Of a stretch of 64,000 nt of DNA, positions 1-11,440 are shown one piece after another. Position 1 is the first letter of the stretch. The number at the start of each line of letters is the position of its first letter. The notes beneath the pieces are model-generated. The model saw nothing but the letters and a program-made list of their open reading frames with translations. It made no database searches and had not been told where the DNA came from. The position numbers were made by a program, and so were the translations under genes. Source of the DNA: Anolis sagrei (Eukaryota > Chordata > Lepidosauria > Squamata > Anolidae); NCBI RefSeq assembly GCF_037176765.1, contig NC_090034.1, positions 92,368,500-92,432,499 of the forward strand. The letters run 5' to 3'.

Positions 1-939
1 GGACACAAGTGGACTTAAAGTCAGGGGAAAACCTTTAACTTTACCTTAGACACATATAATCCGGTTCAAAGGAGATAATGTGGATTATTTTCTTTGAAAT
101 TCAGGATTATATAGCAGTGTAAAAGGGGGCTTTAATCTGTTTTCAGAAAAAATACTCTTTATCTGGCTTTGGGGAATCTTTTTTTTTCATAACTAATTCT
201 ATATTCTGGCTGGTTTCTGCATGAGACTTTTGCTCCATCTCGTGGCCAACATCTAACATTTCAGCCTTTCAAAAGTAGCCTTTGATGTTTGTTGGCAGCA
301 CATTCATATTGTTAGTGCTTTTAAGCATTCCAGTTCTAAAGTAACAACACATATTTTACTATAGAATTACTGGGATTTATAGTTCACCTACAATCAAAGA
401 GCATTCTGAACTCCATCAACAATGGAATTGAACCAAACTTGGTGCACAGAACTCCCTGACCAACAGAAAACACTAGAAGGGTTTGGTGGGCATTGATCTT
501 GGGTTTTGGAGTTGTAGTTCGCCAACATCCAGAGAGCACTGTGGAGTCAAACAATGATTGATCTGGACCAAACTTGGCACGAATACTCAATATGCCCAAA
601 TATAAACACAGATGGAGTCTGGGAGGAATAGACCTTGACATTTGGGAGTTTTAGTTACTGGGATTTATAGTTCCCCTACAATCAAAGAGCATTCTGAACC
701 CCACCAACGACAGAATTCGGACAAACTTCCCATACAGAACCCTCATGACCAACAGAAAATACTGTGTTTTCTGGTGGTCTTTGGTGACCCTTCTGACACC
801 CACCTGGTGACACCCCCCCCCCCCCCCGGGGTCTTGACTTCCCAAGTTGAGAAATGCTGCCTTAAAGCCATCCAGTCCAACTCCCTTCACCAGGGCAAGA
901 AAACATAATCAAATCCCTCCTGACAAAGGGCCATCCAGC

Positions 940-982
<43 letters not shown>

Positions 983-2193
983 GACAGATGCAGTATCAAA
1001 GATTTGAAAGGAACTCCTAAAGAAGGACAATGATATGTTGCAGGTTCCAGAGTAGGCAAACCAAACAATTTCCACATCAACACTGGCAAAGGAACAGCAA
1101 GAAATACTGTTTACCAACAAGCAGAAAGAAATTACATATATTAGAAACCAACACTTTCTCATTACTTTATTTTCCAGATCACCAGACTGGGCCACAGCAA
1201 CGCATGGCAGGGGACCGCTAGTGTAAATATAAGAAAATTTACATGCAAATATCTTAATATAAATATAAGAAAATTTGTATATGCACATATGAGGTCCAGT
1301 ACACAATGCAGGGATTTTTTTTAAAAAAAAAACTTCCATTTTTCTTCCCCCAATTGTTAATTCAATCTCTGTTTAAGATTATAAAGTGTAAAAGAGTTTC
1401 AGAGAGTTCTAATTGCTTTGCATTTGTGCTTCCCTTGAACCACCTGTGTGTCCGTTTGACAGCCCGATCAGCTGGAGCACTCTATACAGGGGGGAAGGTG
1501 GGAAAGCACGTGTTTTTCATGACTGCAGGGATATAGTCGTGCAAAGGTGCACATTTTTCAGCCAGAATCAGGTTATAAGTGCACCTTTTTAACACGTGCT
1601 TTTTAGCTCTCAATTCGATTCCTCCCCCACTTTGGCTAAACGTCATTTAGCCACCCCTCCTCCCCTTTTAACCCATGTGTAGAAGGGTTCTCAGATAGCA
1701 CTCAACTCCTTGCTAGCATGCATACTCTCCAACTGTCTCAGTTTGGCAAGAACAGCCATGATGAATTCTCTGTCATTCCATCTTTTCAGCTTTTTAAAAT
1801 GTGTCCTGATCCTCTTTCCTCTTTCCATTTTTAGCCCTTTACACAGCTGTATAAAATCCACATTATCTGCTTTGAACTGGATTATATGGCAGTGTAGACT
1901 CATATAGGAGCCCCCAGTGGCGCAGTGGGGTAAACCACTGAGCTGCTAAACATACTAACCAAAAGGTCGCAGGTTCGAATCCGGGGAGCAGCATGAGCTC
2001 CCGCTGTTAGCCCCAGCTTCTGCCAACCTAGCAGTTTGAAAGCATGCAAATGTGAGTAGATCAATAGGTACCACTCTGGCGGGAAGGTAACAGCGCTCCA
2101 TGCAGTCATGCTGGCCACATAACCTTGGAGGTGTCTACGGACAACGCCAGCTCTTCGGCTTAGAAATTGAGATGAGCACCAACCCCCAGAGTC
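1..2193. repeat. 2.2-kb tandem repeat, unit 1
   Basis: First visible unit of a tandem array. Base 1 of the window corresponds to base 2194 of the next unit, inside a SINE tail, so the array continues to the left. Each unit contains, in order: a SINE tail, half of a palindromic MITE, a unique stretch, a Helitron 3' part ending in CTAG (1218-1221) with an internal (CA)n run near 942-980, about 680 bases of unique sequence, the other MITE half, and a Sauria-type SINE. It differs from unit 2 by a few substitutions and by the lengths of the poly-C and (CA)n runs. No open frame in it looks like a gene. Confidence 0.95.
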
Positions 2194-2240
2194 GGACACA
2201 AGTGGACTTAAAGTCAGGGGAAAACCTTTAACTTTACCTT
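1907..2240 (+). mobile_element. Sauria-type tRNA SINE
   Basis: tRNA-like head with a B-box-type GGTTCGAATCC, the conserved body, and a tail ending in TTTACCTT. It is inserted in a palindromic MITE and flanked by the 11-base direct repeat AGACTCATATA, the target-site duplication. The family is widespread in squamates, and its 3' part is thought to be mobilised by BovB-type LINEs. The same copy was multiplied with the tandem unit (see 4110-4443). Confidence 0.9.
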
Positions 2241-3130
2241 AGACTCATATAATCCGGTTCAAAGGAGATAATGTGGATTATTTTCTTTGAAATTCAGGAT
2301 TATATAGCAGTGTAAAGGGGGCTTTAATCTGTTTTCAGAAAAAATACTCTTTATCTGGCTTTGGGGAATCTTTTTTTCTCTCATAACTAATTCTATATTC
2401 TGGCTGGTTTCTGCATGAGACTTTTGCTCCATCTCGTGGCCAACATCTAACATTTCAGCCTTTCAAAAGTAGCCTTTGATGTTTGTTGGCAGCACATTCA
2501 TATTGTTAGTGCTTTTAAGCATTCCAGTTCTAAAGTAACAACACATATTTTACTATAGAATTGCTGGGATTTGTAGTTCACCTACAATCAAAGAGCATTC
2601 TGAACTCCATCAACAATGGAATTGAACCAAACTTGGTGCACAGAACTCCCTGACCAACAGAAAACACTAGAAGGGTTTGGTGGGCATTGATCTTGGGTTT
2701 TGGAGTTGTAGTTCGCCAACATCCAGAGAGCACTGTGGAGTCAAACAATGATTGATCTGGACCAAACTTGGCACGAATACTCAATATGCCCAAATATAAA
2801 CACAGATGGAGTCTGGGAGGAATAGACCTTGACATTTGGGAGTTTTAGTTACTGGGATTTATAGTTCCCCTACAATCAAAGAGCATTCTGAACCCCACCA
2901 ACGACAGAATTCGGACAAACTTCCCATACAGAACCCTCATGACCAACAGAAAATACTGTGTTTTCTGGTGGTCTTTGGTGACCCTTCTGACACCCACCTG
3001 GTGACACCCCCCCCCCCCGGGGTCTTGACTTCCCAAGTTGAGAAATGCTGCCTTAAAGCCATCCAGTCCAACTCCCTTCACCAGGGCAAGAAAACATAAT
3101 CAAATCCCTCCTGACAAAGGGCCATCCAGC

Positions 3131-3185
<55 letters not shown>

Positions 3186-4396
3186 GACAGATGCAGTATC
3201 AAAGATTTGAAAGGAACTCCTAAAGAAGGACAATGATATGTTGCAGGTTCCAGAGTAGGCAAACCAAACAATTTCCACATCAACACTGGCAAAGGAACAG
3301 CAAGAAATACTGTTTACCAACAAGCAGAAAGAAATTACATATATTAGAAACCAACACTTTCTCATTACTTTATTTTCCAGATCACCAGACTGGGCCACAG
3401 CAACGCATGGCAGGGGACCGCTAGTGTAAATATAAGAAAATTTACATGCAAATATCTTAATATAAATATAAGAAAATTTGTATATGCACATATGAGGTCC
3501 AGTACACAATGCAGGGATTTTTTTTTAAAAAAAAACTTCCATTTTTCTTCCCCCAATTGTTAATTCAATCTCTGTTTAAGATTATAAAGTGTAAAAGAGT
3601 TTCAGAGAGTTCTAATTGCTTTGCATTTGTGCTTCCCTTGAACCACCTGTGTGTCCGTTTGACAGCCCGATCAGCTGGAGCACTCTATACAGGGGGGAAG
3701 GTGGGAAAGCACGTGTTTTTCATGACTGCAGGGATATAGTCGTGCAAAGGTGCACATTTTTCAGCCAGAATCAGGTTATAAGTGCACCTTTTTAACACGT
3801 GCTTTTTAGCTCTCAATTCGATTCCTCCCCCACTTTGGCTAAACGTCATTTAGCCACCCCTCCTCCCCTTTTAACCCATGTGTAGAAGGGTTCTCAGATA
3901 GCACTCAACTCCTTGCTAGCATGCATACTCTCCAACTGTCTCAGTTTGGCAAGAACAGCCATGATGAATTCTCTGTCATTCCATCTTTTCAGCTTTTTAA
4001 AATGTGTCCTGATCCTCTTTCCTCTTTCCATTTTTAGCCCTTTACACAGCTGTATAAAATCCACATTATCTGCTTTGAACTGGATTATATGGCAGTGTAG
4101 ACTCATATAGGAGCCCCCAGTGGCGCAGTGGGGTAAACCACTGAGCTGCTAAACATACTAACCAAAAGGTCGCAGGTTCGAATCCGGGGAGCAGCATGAG
4201 CTCCCGCTGTTAGCCCCAGCTTCTGCCAACCTAGCAGTTTGAAAGCATGCAAATGTGAGTAGATCAATAGGTACCACTCTGGCGGGAAGGTAACAGCGCT
4301 CCATGCAGTCATGCTGGCCACATAACCTTGGAGGTGTCTACGGACAACGCCAGCTCTTCGGCTTAGAAATTGAGATGAGCACCAACCCCCAGAGTC
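2194..4396. repeat. 2.2-kb tandem repeat, unit 2
   Basis: Second, full-length unit (2203 bases) of the array, nearly identical to unit 1 over its whole length. It has a longer (CA)n run (about 3136-3182) and a shorter poly-C run than unit 1. The Helitron end CTAG falls at 3421-3424. The sequence shows an unequal-crossover style duplication of a piece already loaded with transposons. Confidence 0.95.
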
Positions 4397-4443
4397 GGAC
4401 ACAAGTGGACTTAAAGTCAGGGGAAAACCTTTAACTTTACCTT
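4110..4443 (+). mobile_element. Sauria-type tRNA SINE (duplicated with the unit)
   Basis: Same insertion as at 1907-2240, copied by tandem duplication: position within the unit and flanking duplication are identical. It is not an independent insertion. Confidence 0.9.
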
Positions 4444-5137
4444 AGACTCATATAATCCGGTTCAAAGGAGATAATGTGGATTATTTTCTTTGAAATTCAG
4501 GATTATATAGCAGTGTAAAGGGGGCTTTAATCTGTTTTCAGAAAAAATACTCTTTATCTGGCTTTGGGGAATCTTTTTTTCTCTCATAACTAATTCTATA
4601 TTCTGGCTGGTTTCTGCATGAGACTTTTGCTCCATCTCGTGGCCAACATCTAACATTTCAGCCTTTCAAAAGTAGCCTTTGATGTTTGTTGGCAGCACAT
4701 TCATATTGTTAGTGCTTTTAAGCATTCCAGTTCTAAAGTAACAACACATATTTTACTATAGAATTGCTGGGATTTGTAGTTCACCTACAATCAAAGAGCA
4801 TTCTGAACTCCATCAACAATGGAATTGAACCAAACTTGGTGCACAGAACTCCCTGACCAACAGAAAACACTAGAAGGGTTTGGTGGGCATTGATCTTGGG
4901 TTTTGGAGTTGTAGTTCGCCAACATCCAGAGAGCACTGTGTAGTCAAACAATGATGAATCTGGACCAAACTTGGCACAAATACTCAATATGCCCAAATAT
5001 AAACACAGATGGAGTCTGGGGGGAATAGACCTTGACATTTGGGAGTTTTAGTTACTGGGATTTATAGTTCCTCTACAATCAAAGAGCATTCTGAACCCCA
5101 CCAACGACAGGATTGGGGCAAACTTCCCACACAGAAC
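4397..5137. repeat. 2.2-kb tandem repeat, unit 3 (truncated)
   Basis: The third unit begins in register with the other two and follows them closely to about 5137. There it jumps from the middle of the Helitron part to the end of the SINE part, so roughly 1.4 kb of the unit is absent. Part of the Helitron, the unique segment and most of the SINE are missing. Confidence 0.9.
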
Positions 5138-5398
5138 GGACAATGCCGGCTCTTCAGCTTACAAATGGAGATGAGCACCAACCCCCAGAGTCGGACACCA
5201 ATGGACTTAAAGTCAGGGGAAAACCTTTAACTTTACCTTAGACTCATATAATCCAATTCAAAGCAGATAATGTGGATTAACTTCTTGAAAAATAAGGATT
5301 ATATAGCAGTGTAAAGGGGGCTTTAATCTGTTTTCAGAAAAAAATTACTCTTTATCTGGCTTTGGGGCATAATATTTTTCCATAACTAATTCTATATT

Positions 5399-5845
5399 GG
5401 GTTGTTGTAGGTTTTTTTGGGCTATTGTGGACAATTTCAACAGAAAGGAGGAAACCATGAAAATGAACAATATCTGGCTACCAGTATTAAAAAACTCTAA
5501 AATTACAACAGCAAAACAACAGAGAGGAAAGAATCTGGGACATCTACTCACCTCTCAACAAAAGATTGCCCCAGGTACTGCCAGGCCATCAAATGCTAAT
5601 CAAGGTGGTCAGCTGAAACTTTCACACCTAGCTCCAGTAGACAAGAGTTCTTTGTCCCACCCTGGTCATTCCACAGATATATAAACCCTTTTTCCTAGTT
5701 CCAACAGAACTCACTACCTCTGAGGATGCTTGCCATAGATGCAGGCGAAACGTCAGGAGAGAATGCCTCTAGAACATGGCCATATAGCCCGAAAAAACCT
5801 AAAACAACCCAGTGATTCTGGCCATGAAAGCCTTCAACAATACAT
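5399..5845 (+). mobile_element. Penelope-like element fragment with hammerhead-like motif
   Basis: A 447-base insertion flanked by the direct repeat TAATTCTATATT (5387-5398 and 5846-5857). It belongs to a family found again on the minus strand near 12321-12620, 13110-13250 and 16255-16560. The segment 5710-5761 folds like a type I hammerhead ribozyme core (see the ncRNA entry). Hammerheads are documented in Penelope-like retroelements, which is the main reason for this family call; no reverse transcriptase is visible here. Confidence 0.65.
5710..5761 (+). ncRNA. Hammerhead-ribozyme-like motif
   Basis: The core CTGAGGA (5720-5726) fits the CUGANGA consensus. GAAA lies at 5747-5750, followed by a minimal stem III and the cleavage-type triplet in CGTC (5751-5754). 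Stem II pairs 5728-5733 with 5741-5746 over a 7-base loop. Stem I pairs CCT 5717-5719 with AGG 5755-5757 and CTC 5710-5712 with GAG 5759-5761 around an internal loop. One extra T (5727) lies between the core and stem II, a departure from the canonical fold, so activity is uncertain. The same layout recurs in three minus-strand relatives in this window. Confidence 0.55.
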
Positions 5846-6020
5846 TAATTCTATATTCTGGCTGGTTTCTGCGTGATACTTTTGCTCCATCTTGTGGCCA
5901 ACATCTAACATTTCAGCCTTTCAAAAATAGCCTTTGATGTTTGTTGGCAGCACATTCATACTGGTTAGTGCTATTAAGCATTCTAGTTCTAAAGTAACAA
6001 CACATATTTTTACTAAAGGA

Positions 6021-6387
6021 TCCATTAAAGCCCCATGGCTCAAAGGGACTTTTAGGATATCACATTTCAAAGACTACGGAAAGCAAATGATGGGGGGGAA
6101 ATATAAAATTATGAGAAACAGATAGAAGGGAGCAAGGGGGAAAGGGAGAAAATGTGGGCATTTTCCAACACTTTCAGCCTCGGAAAAAGACAAGGGATAC
6201 TTTCCCTGAATGAATCATGCCATGATAGGGTTACCTTATGGTTGCCATGACTTTTAAATGACTCAAAGGCAAACTACAATAGCAAATGCTTGTTGCTATA
6301 CTCGGAGCAACAAATAGCCAAGGCCCACACTTTGCTCACGAAGAGATGCAACAACCAAGTTCAGGTTGTTTCCTTTTTTCCTTTCAG
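6021..6387. other. Intronic or upstream stretch of the tetraspan gene
   Basis: No repeat family, exon or regulatory element is recognisable. It ends with a good polypyrimidine tract and AG acceptor at 6386-6387. No exon coding for the first transmembrane segment and the W-GLW-C-C extracellular loop is visible here. Confidence 0.5.
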
Positions 6388-6537
6388 ACTATATTGTCGT
6401 CTCTATATTTTTCATGCTGATCTCTGCTGCAACTTGCTATGGGTCTGTAATCTTTGGAACACTGTGCCTCACAGCCTTGCCGCCATCAAAGAAAATAAAA
6501 TGGACCACCCTTACCATCACTCTATGTTTCATGTCTG
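6388..6537 (+). CDS. PMP22/claudin-family tetraspan protein (NKG7/CLDND2-like), internal exon
   Basis: A 150-base phase 1-1 exon with a T-rich acceptor (AG 6386-6387) and donor GTAAGT at 6538. It encodes a strongly hydrophobic helix (IVVSIFFMLISAATCYGSVI...), taken as transmembrane segment 2, then a short basic loop PPSKKIKW and the start of segment 3. It joins in frame to the exon at 8641. The exon or exons for segment 1 and the first extracellular loop are not in the window or are hidden in the repeat array to the left. The family includes NKG7, CLDND2, LIM2 and the EMPs, small proteins of about 165-190 residues in the plasma or granule membrane. The position just upstream of ETFB on the same strand favours NKG7 or CLDND2; which of the two is not decided. 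Confidence 0.75.
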
Positions 6538-7284
6538 GTAAGTGGAATCGTCTTCCTATTTCTCCCCACAACTGTTTCCCAAAGTTTTCCCAAAGAATAT
6601 TGTTTTCCTAGCTTTAGGTCAGCTTCAAAGGAAGTGTGTGTGTGTATAGGGGAGGGTACAAAAAATTTAAAGCAAATACTGTACTTTAGTGGAACAGGTT
6701 TTCAGAAATCCAGTTTGTAAGGACTCCATTGCTGCTCATACAAAACAATCACACTGGCTTATTAAATAGGATCTCAATGGCCTGAAAATCCCCATTCAAC
6801 AGGAGTAATCTGAATGAGTGGGTATCTTCACAGTCCCATCTTGAATGAGTCCTCACTGGACAAGATTGCATCTTAGCACCAGCACATTACAATTGTCAGA
6901 GTTTGGCGGTGCACAGCAGAAGGATTGCTAGATCAGCAGACACTGTGTTGCAAAATAAGGACTCTGCAGGCTTTGAGTTACAAAAGAAACTAGGTTTACT
7001 AAGCACATTCAATAGACATGTCTTACTACAGCAAGCTACAATACAGGAATTAGTCAAAACGAAAGTCTCTTCACATCTGCTTATCTCTTCTCTTCTTGCT
7101 GAGACTGGCTACTCCCTTCTGTTCCCTGCAAGAGCAAACCTTATCTTACTTCTCAAGGTTACTTAATCACAGCCTCATGATATGAACATTCTGCACAACA
7201 TTTCTAATACACAGTGGAATCCATCTTGGAAATACATAGAAGCACATTTAAAACACATACATAACTAAATTGATCCTGACAATG

Positions 7285-7660
7285 TCCTTACCAACTGCCT
7301 GACAACATTTTGTTGCAAGTCTCACTTGAGTCAGAGTTTGGAAATGTTTCTGTTTTGAACTCAGTTCTCAGAATCCTCCATCCAACATGACCAGTGGTAA
7401 AGCTCATTGAAGGTTTCTGAGTTCGAGTCCTGACTCTGAACAGAGACATGCACATTGTTATGGGTTTGCACTGCTGTTGCACCTCTGGAAGAGTTGGGTA
7501 TTATGCCAAAACTACAGGGAGATGAGTAAAAGATCGTTGTTGCATAAATTAGGCCCCTTCTACACAGCTGAGTAAAATCCCACATTATCTGCTTTGAACT
7601 GGAATCTATGGCAGTGTAGACTCAGATAACCCAGTTCAAGGCAGATATTGAACAACTGCG
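7285..7660. other. Intron sequence with a MITE half near 7550-7650
   Basis: Mostly unassigned intron sequence. The right part resembles one arm of the palindromic MITE family seen at 59549-59693 and elsewhere. No exon-like signal is present. Confidence 0.4.
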
Positions 7661-8404
7661 CCCATACCTTGGGAAGTCTGACTTGGCCATGGTAGTCCAC
7701 GCGCTAGTTATATCCCATATAGACTACTGTAATGCGTTCTACGTGGGGTTGCCTTTGAAGACTGTCCGGAAGCTCCAAATGGTCCAACAAACAGCAGTCA
7801 GATTGCTAATAGGAGAGCGTTCAGGGAGCGTACAACTCCTCTGTTACGCCAGCTCCACTGGCTGCCAGTTTGCTACTGGGCACAATTCAAAGTCCTGGCT
7901 TTAGCCTATAAAGCCCTAAAGAGTTCTGGTCCAACTTACATGTCCGAATGTATCTCCCTTTATGAACCATCCAGGACTTCAAGATCATCTGGGAAGGCCC
8001 TGCTCTCGTTACCGCCTTCGTCACAAGTACATTTGGTGGAGATGAGAGACAGGGCCTTCTTGGTGGTGGCCCCACGGCTGTGGAATGCCCTCCCTATAGA
8101 TATTAGATAGACAACCTCCCTTTTAACATTCTGGAAAAAAGTCAAGACGTGGCTTTTTGAACAAGCGTTTGCAAATGCAGAGTAACTGATACAGGAAAAT
8201 GGAATGACTAGACAATGAGTCTGGACAATGTTTTAAACAAGGAGACACTATGAATTTATATTTTATTGATTTGTTTTTATTATATGTTTTAAATTGTATT
8301 TATGACATTGTAGGCATTGAATTTTGCCCTGTTAACCGCCTTGAGTCGCCTATGGGCTGAGAAAGGTGGTATACAAATACAGCAAATAAATAAATAAATA
8401 AATA
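7655..8404 (+). mobile_element. L2-type LINE 3' fragment
   Basis: Encodes the end of a reverse-transcriptase ORF with the family motif [19 protein letters not shown] and, further on, remains of the LWNALP region with frame breaks. It ends in an untranslated part with the CCGCCTTGAGTCGCC-type motif and an AAATAAATAAATA tail. It is 5'-truncated, broken, and lies in an intron of the tetraspan gene. Confidence 0.85.
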
Positions 8405-8640
8405 TTGTGGGATTTTCTGCCTTGATATTCTGGGATATAGGGCTGTGTGGAAGGGCCCATAGAGAGATGCCAGCTCTCTGAATTCTTCAAGAATCAACTG
8501 GTAATGGTCCTTCTGGCTGGATCTACATATATAATCTAGTCTCAGAATGAAGATTAACTGGATTATATGGCAACGTGGATCCAGCCTCTCTCTTGATCTT
8601 CTGCTTTGACCTTGTTCTCTCATTGACTCTTGTCATCCAG

Positions 8641-8760
8641 GCTTCACAGGAGGGTTAGGCCTGTTCAATTTCATGAGATCATCCACCGAGGAGGCCAACA
8701 CATTCATTTCATGGTCCTTGGCGCCAGGATGGTTCTCTGTTATTGTGGTGTCCTTTGCAG
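8641..8760 (+). CDS. NKG7/CLDND2-like tetraspan protein, internal exon
   Basis: A 120-base phase 1-1 exon with acceptor AG at 8639-8640 and donor GTATGA at 8761. It encodes GFTGGLGLFNFMRSSTEEAN followed by TFISWSLAPGWFSVIVVSFA. The F-x-SWS-x3-GW-x-S motif leading into the fourth transmembrane helix is typical of the family; human NKG7, from memory, has FFSWSFYLGWVS at this place. The frame continues from 6388-6537 and into 11441-11577. Confidence 0.8.
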
Positions 8761-8813
8761 GTATGAAATGCAATATACAAAGAGCTGGAGACTAGGGAAA
8801 GATGATGGAACTA

Positions 8814-8960
8814 AGGCCCCTTCCACACGGCCCCTATATACCAGGATTTGATCCCAGATTATCTTCTTATCCCAGATTATCTGGCAGTGGAGACTCATCC
8901 AGTTGAAATCAGATAATCTGAGATAAGATCCTGAGATATAGGGCAGTGTAGAAGGGGCCT
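8814..8960. mobile_element. Palindromic MITE
   Basis: Foldback element bounded by GGCCCCTTCCACAC and its near complement GTGTAGAAGGGGCC. It belongs to a family with many copies in this window. It is non-coding and lies in an intron of the tetraspan gene. Confidence 0.8.
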
Positions 8961-9589
8961 AAGATGAGGAGACCTTCCAGAACAAAGAAGAGCTAAGGGT
9001 AGGGTTCAGTTACATGGACTCAGAATGGACAACAGGGCAACTCTATGGATGTGTGTGGCTTGTCATTCCTCTCAGCCCTGGCCAGAATGGCCAATGGGAA
9101 AGGATTGCAGGAGTTAGGGCTCCAGAATTTCTGGAGGGCTAGATACCCATTCCTATATTTGATAGACACAATGTCACTATGAAACTGAGCACTCCCAAGT
9201 GGCATCTATGATCAAGCTAAGATGCAAAGTGATTCAGCAGTGCAACATACCACAGTATGTGTTTGTGTGCTGACTCTTGCTTTATTTGCTAACCCACCAT
9301 GAAACAGTTCATTATTAGTGGTGACCCTTGTCCAGAACTTAAAAAGTCACCCTGGCACCCGTCTTTGGCAAGGAAACCCTATGACAGGGTTGCCATAAGT
9401 CAGAGTCTACTTGAAGGCACAGAACAACCTCCACTTTGCCAAGCATTGCCACCTTTTTCCAGTGAGTTATCTTCTCTACTCTTCCATGATGGTAGTATGA
9501 TCATGTACTTTTGGGAGGCAAGACTACTGAGGGGGTTTCCCAAGTTAGGAAGTTTTGGGGTTGGTGGGGGAGGGGGAAGATTGATTTTG

Positions 9590-10005
9590 TCATTTGGGAG
9601 TTGTAGTTGCTGGGATTTATAGTTAACCTACAATCAAAGAGCACTCTCAACTCCACCAACGATGGAATGGAATCAAACTTGGCACTCAAAACAATAGAAA
9701 ATACTGGAAGGGTTTGGTGGGCATTGACCTTGCATTTTGAAGCTGTAGTTCACCTACATCCAGAGAGCACTGTGGACTCAAACAATTATGGATCTGGACC
9801 AAACTCGGCACAAATACTCAATAGGGGCAAATGTGAAGACTGGTGTAGTTTGGGGAAAATAGACCTTGACATTTGGGAGTTGCAGTTGCTGGGATTTATA
9901 GTTCACCTACAATCAAGGAGCATTCTGAACCCCCACCAATGATAGAATTGGACCAAACTTCCCACACAGAACCCCCATGACCAACAGAAAATGGTCGAAG
10001 GATAT
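9590..10005 (+). mobile_element. hAT-derived internal module (fragment)
   Basis: Tandemly arranged 'GGGAGTTGTAGTTGCTGGG' module identical in type to the interior of the hAT copies at 34548-35581 and 61020-62428. No terminal repeats are visible here. Confidence 0.7.
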
Positions 10006-10086
10006 TTAATAGAATACCAAGTTTGCAAACTTTGTGTTTTGTTTGTTTGTTTTAATGCAATACAACTGTTTGGTTCGGTCCTGACA

Positions 10087-11022
10087 TCTCTATAAATAAA
10101 AAGACAATGTTCGTTTGTGGGATTAACATAACTCAAAAACCTCTGGATGAATTGACACCAAATTTGGACAAAATACACCTAACGACCCAATGAGTGACCA
10201 TCACTAACGAAAAATGATATTGTCATTTGGGAGTTGCAGTTGTTGGGATTTATAGTTCACATACAATCAAAGAGCATTCTGAACCCCACCAGTGATGGAA
10301 TTGAACCAAACATGGCACACAGGACTCCCATGACAAAAAAAAGTCTAGAAGGGTTTGGTATGCATTGACCTTGAGATTTGGAGTTGTAGTTCACCTACAT
10401 CCAGAAAGCACTGTGGAATCAAACAATGAAGGATCTAGATCAAACTTGGCACGAATACTCAGTATGCCCAAATATGAACACAGATGGTGTTTGGGGGAAA
10501 GAGACCTTGACATTTGGGAGTTGTAGTTGCAGGGATTTATAGTTCACCTATAATCAAAGAGCTTTCTGAATCCCACCAACAACAGAATTGGGCTAAATCT
10601 CCTGACACCATCCCCCAGGAGTTCCAACCCAAGGTTGAGAAATGCTGCCTTAAGCAATCCAGTCCAACTCCTTTCAACAGGGCAAGAAAACATAATCAAA
10701 GCCCTCCTGACAAAGATCTGTCCAGCTATATATGTATATAGATAGATATATAATATTCACACACATACACACACACACATGTATATGACAGATATAATAT
10801 CATAGATTTGAAAGGAACCCCTAAAGAACAATAATATGTTCCCTGTTCCAGAGTAAGCAAACCAGACAATCTCTACATCAACACTGATAAAGAAACAACA
10901 AGAAGTACTGTTTACCCACAAGCATAAAGAAGTTACATATATTAGAAACCAACACTTTGCCATTACTTTATTTTCCAGATCACCAAATTGGGTCACAGCA
11001 ACGTGTGGCAGGGAACAGCTAG
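10087..11022 (+). mobile_element. Non-autonomous Helitron, complete
   Basis: Starts with TCTCTATAAATAAA and ends with CTAG (11019-11022), sitting between A (10086) and T (11023), the expected AT insertion site. There is no target duplication. A GC-rich stretch lies shortly before the end. The interior carries a hAT-derived module, including a remnant of the hAT right end (AGGTTGAGAAATGCTG). It has no helicase ORF. It lies in the last intron of the tetraspan gene. Confidence 0.85.
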
Positions 11023-11440
11023 TGATAAATAAATAAACCAACAGAAAATACTGTGTTTTCTGATGGTCTCTGGCAATCCCTCTGACACTCCCTCATGACC
11101 CCCCCCAGGACCCCCACCCCCAGATTGAGAAATGCTGCAGTAACGCATGCACCAAGTGAGCATGGAAAAACATTCAAGAAGGTGGCCACCTCTTCCACAA
11201 TCTTAGGCTCCTCAATTCAAAAATTGGAGGATCTGATACCCAGAGAAGTACTAGAGGAAGTTTTAGCAGAGATATTGGTAGCGAGTAGGAGCAGCAGAAC
11301 TTTGGAAAGTTACTTTTGGATGCCACCACTCTCAGGTTCCCCAGTTAGCATTGAAAGTGCTGGGCACTGTAGTCCCAAAGGTAGTTTATTTGTCTAGGAC
11401 TCTCAGAAGGCTGCTGAAATGCGCCTCTTTTGTCTTGCAG

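Larger units (their letters stand above)
5138..6020. repeat. Divergent fourth partial unit, split by a Penelope-like insertion
   Basis: After the deletion joint the sequence continues with the SINE end, the MITE half and the unique stretch of the unit, ending near 6020 where the other units enter their Helitron part. It is visibly more diverged than units 1-3 and carries no Helitron part. It is interrupted by the insertion at 5399-5845. It may represent the older, single-copy flank of the array. Confidence 0.8.

Noticed and set aside
384-908. Frames repeated in each tandem unit (for example 85 and 88 codons)
   Set aside because: They lie in the Helitron/hAT module, have no gene features, and repeat only because the unit is duplicated.
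6897-7279. Possible LTR-type fossil in the tetraspan intron (TGTCAG ... CTGACA ends)
   Set aside because: Short inverted ends are present, but I find no matching flanking duplication and no second copy in the window.
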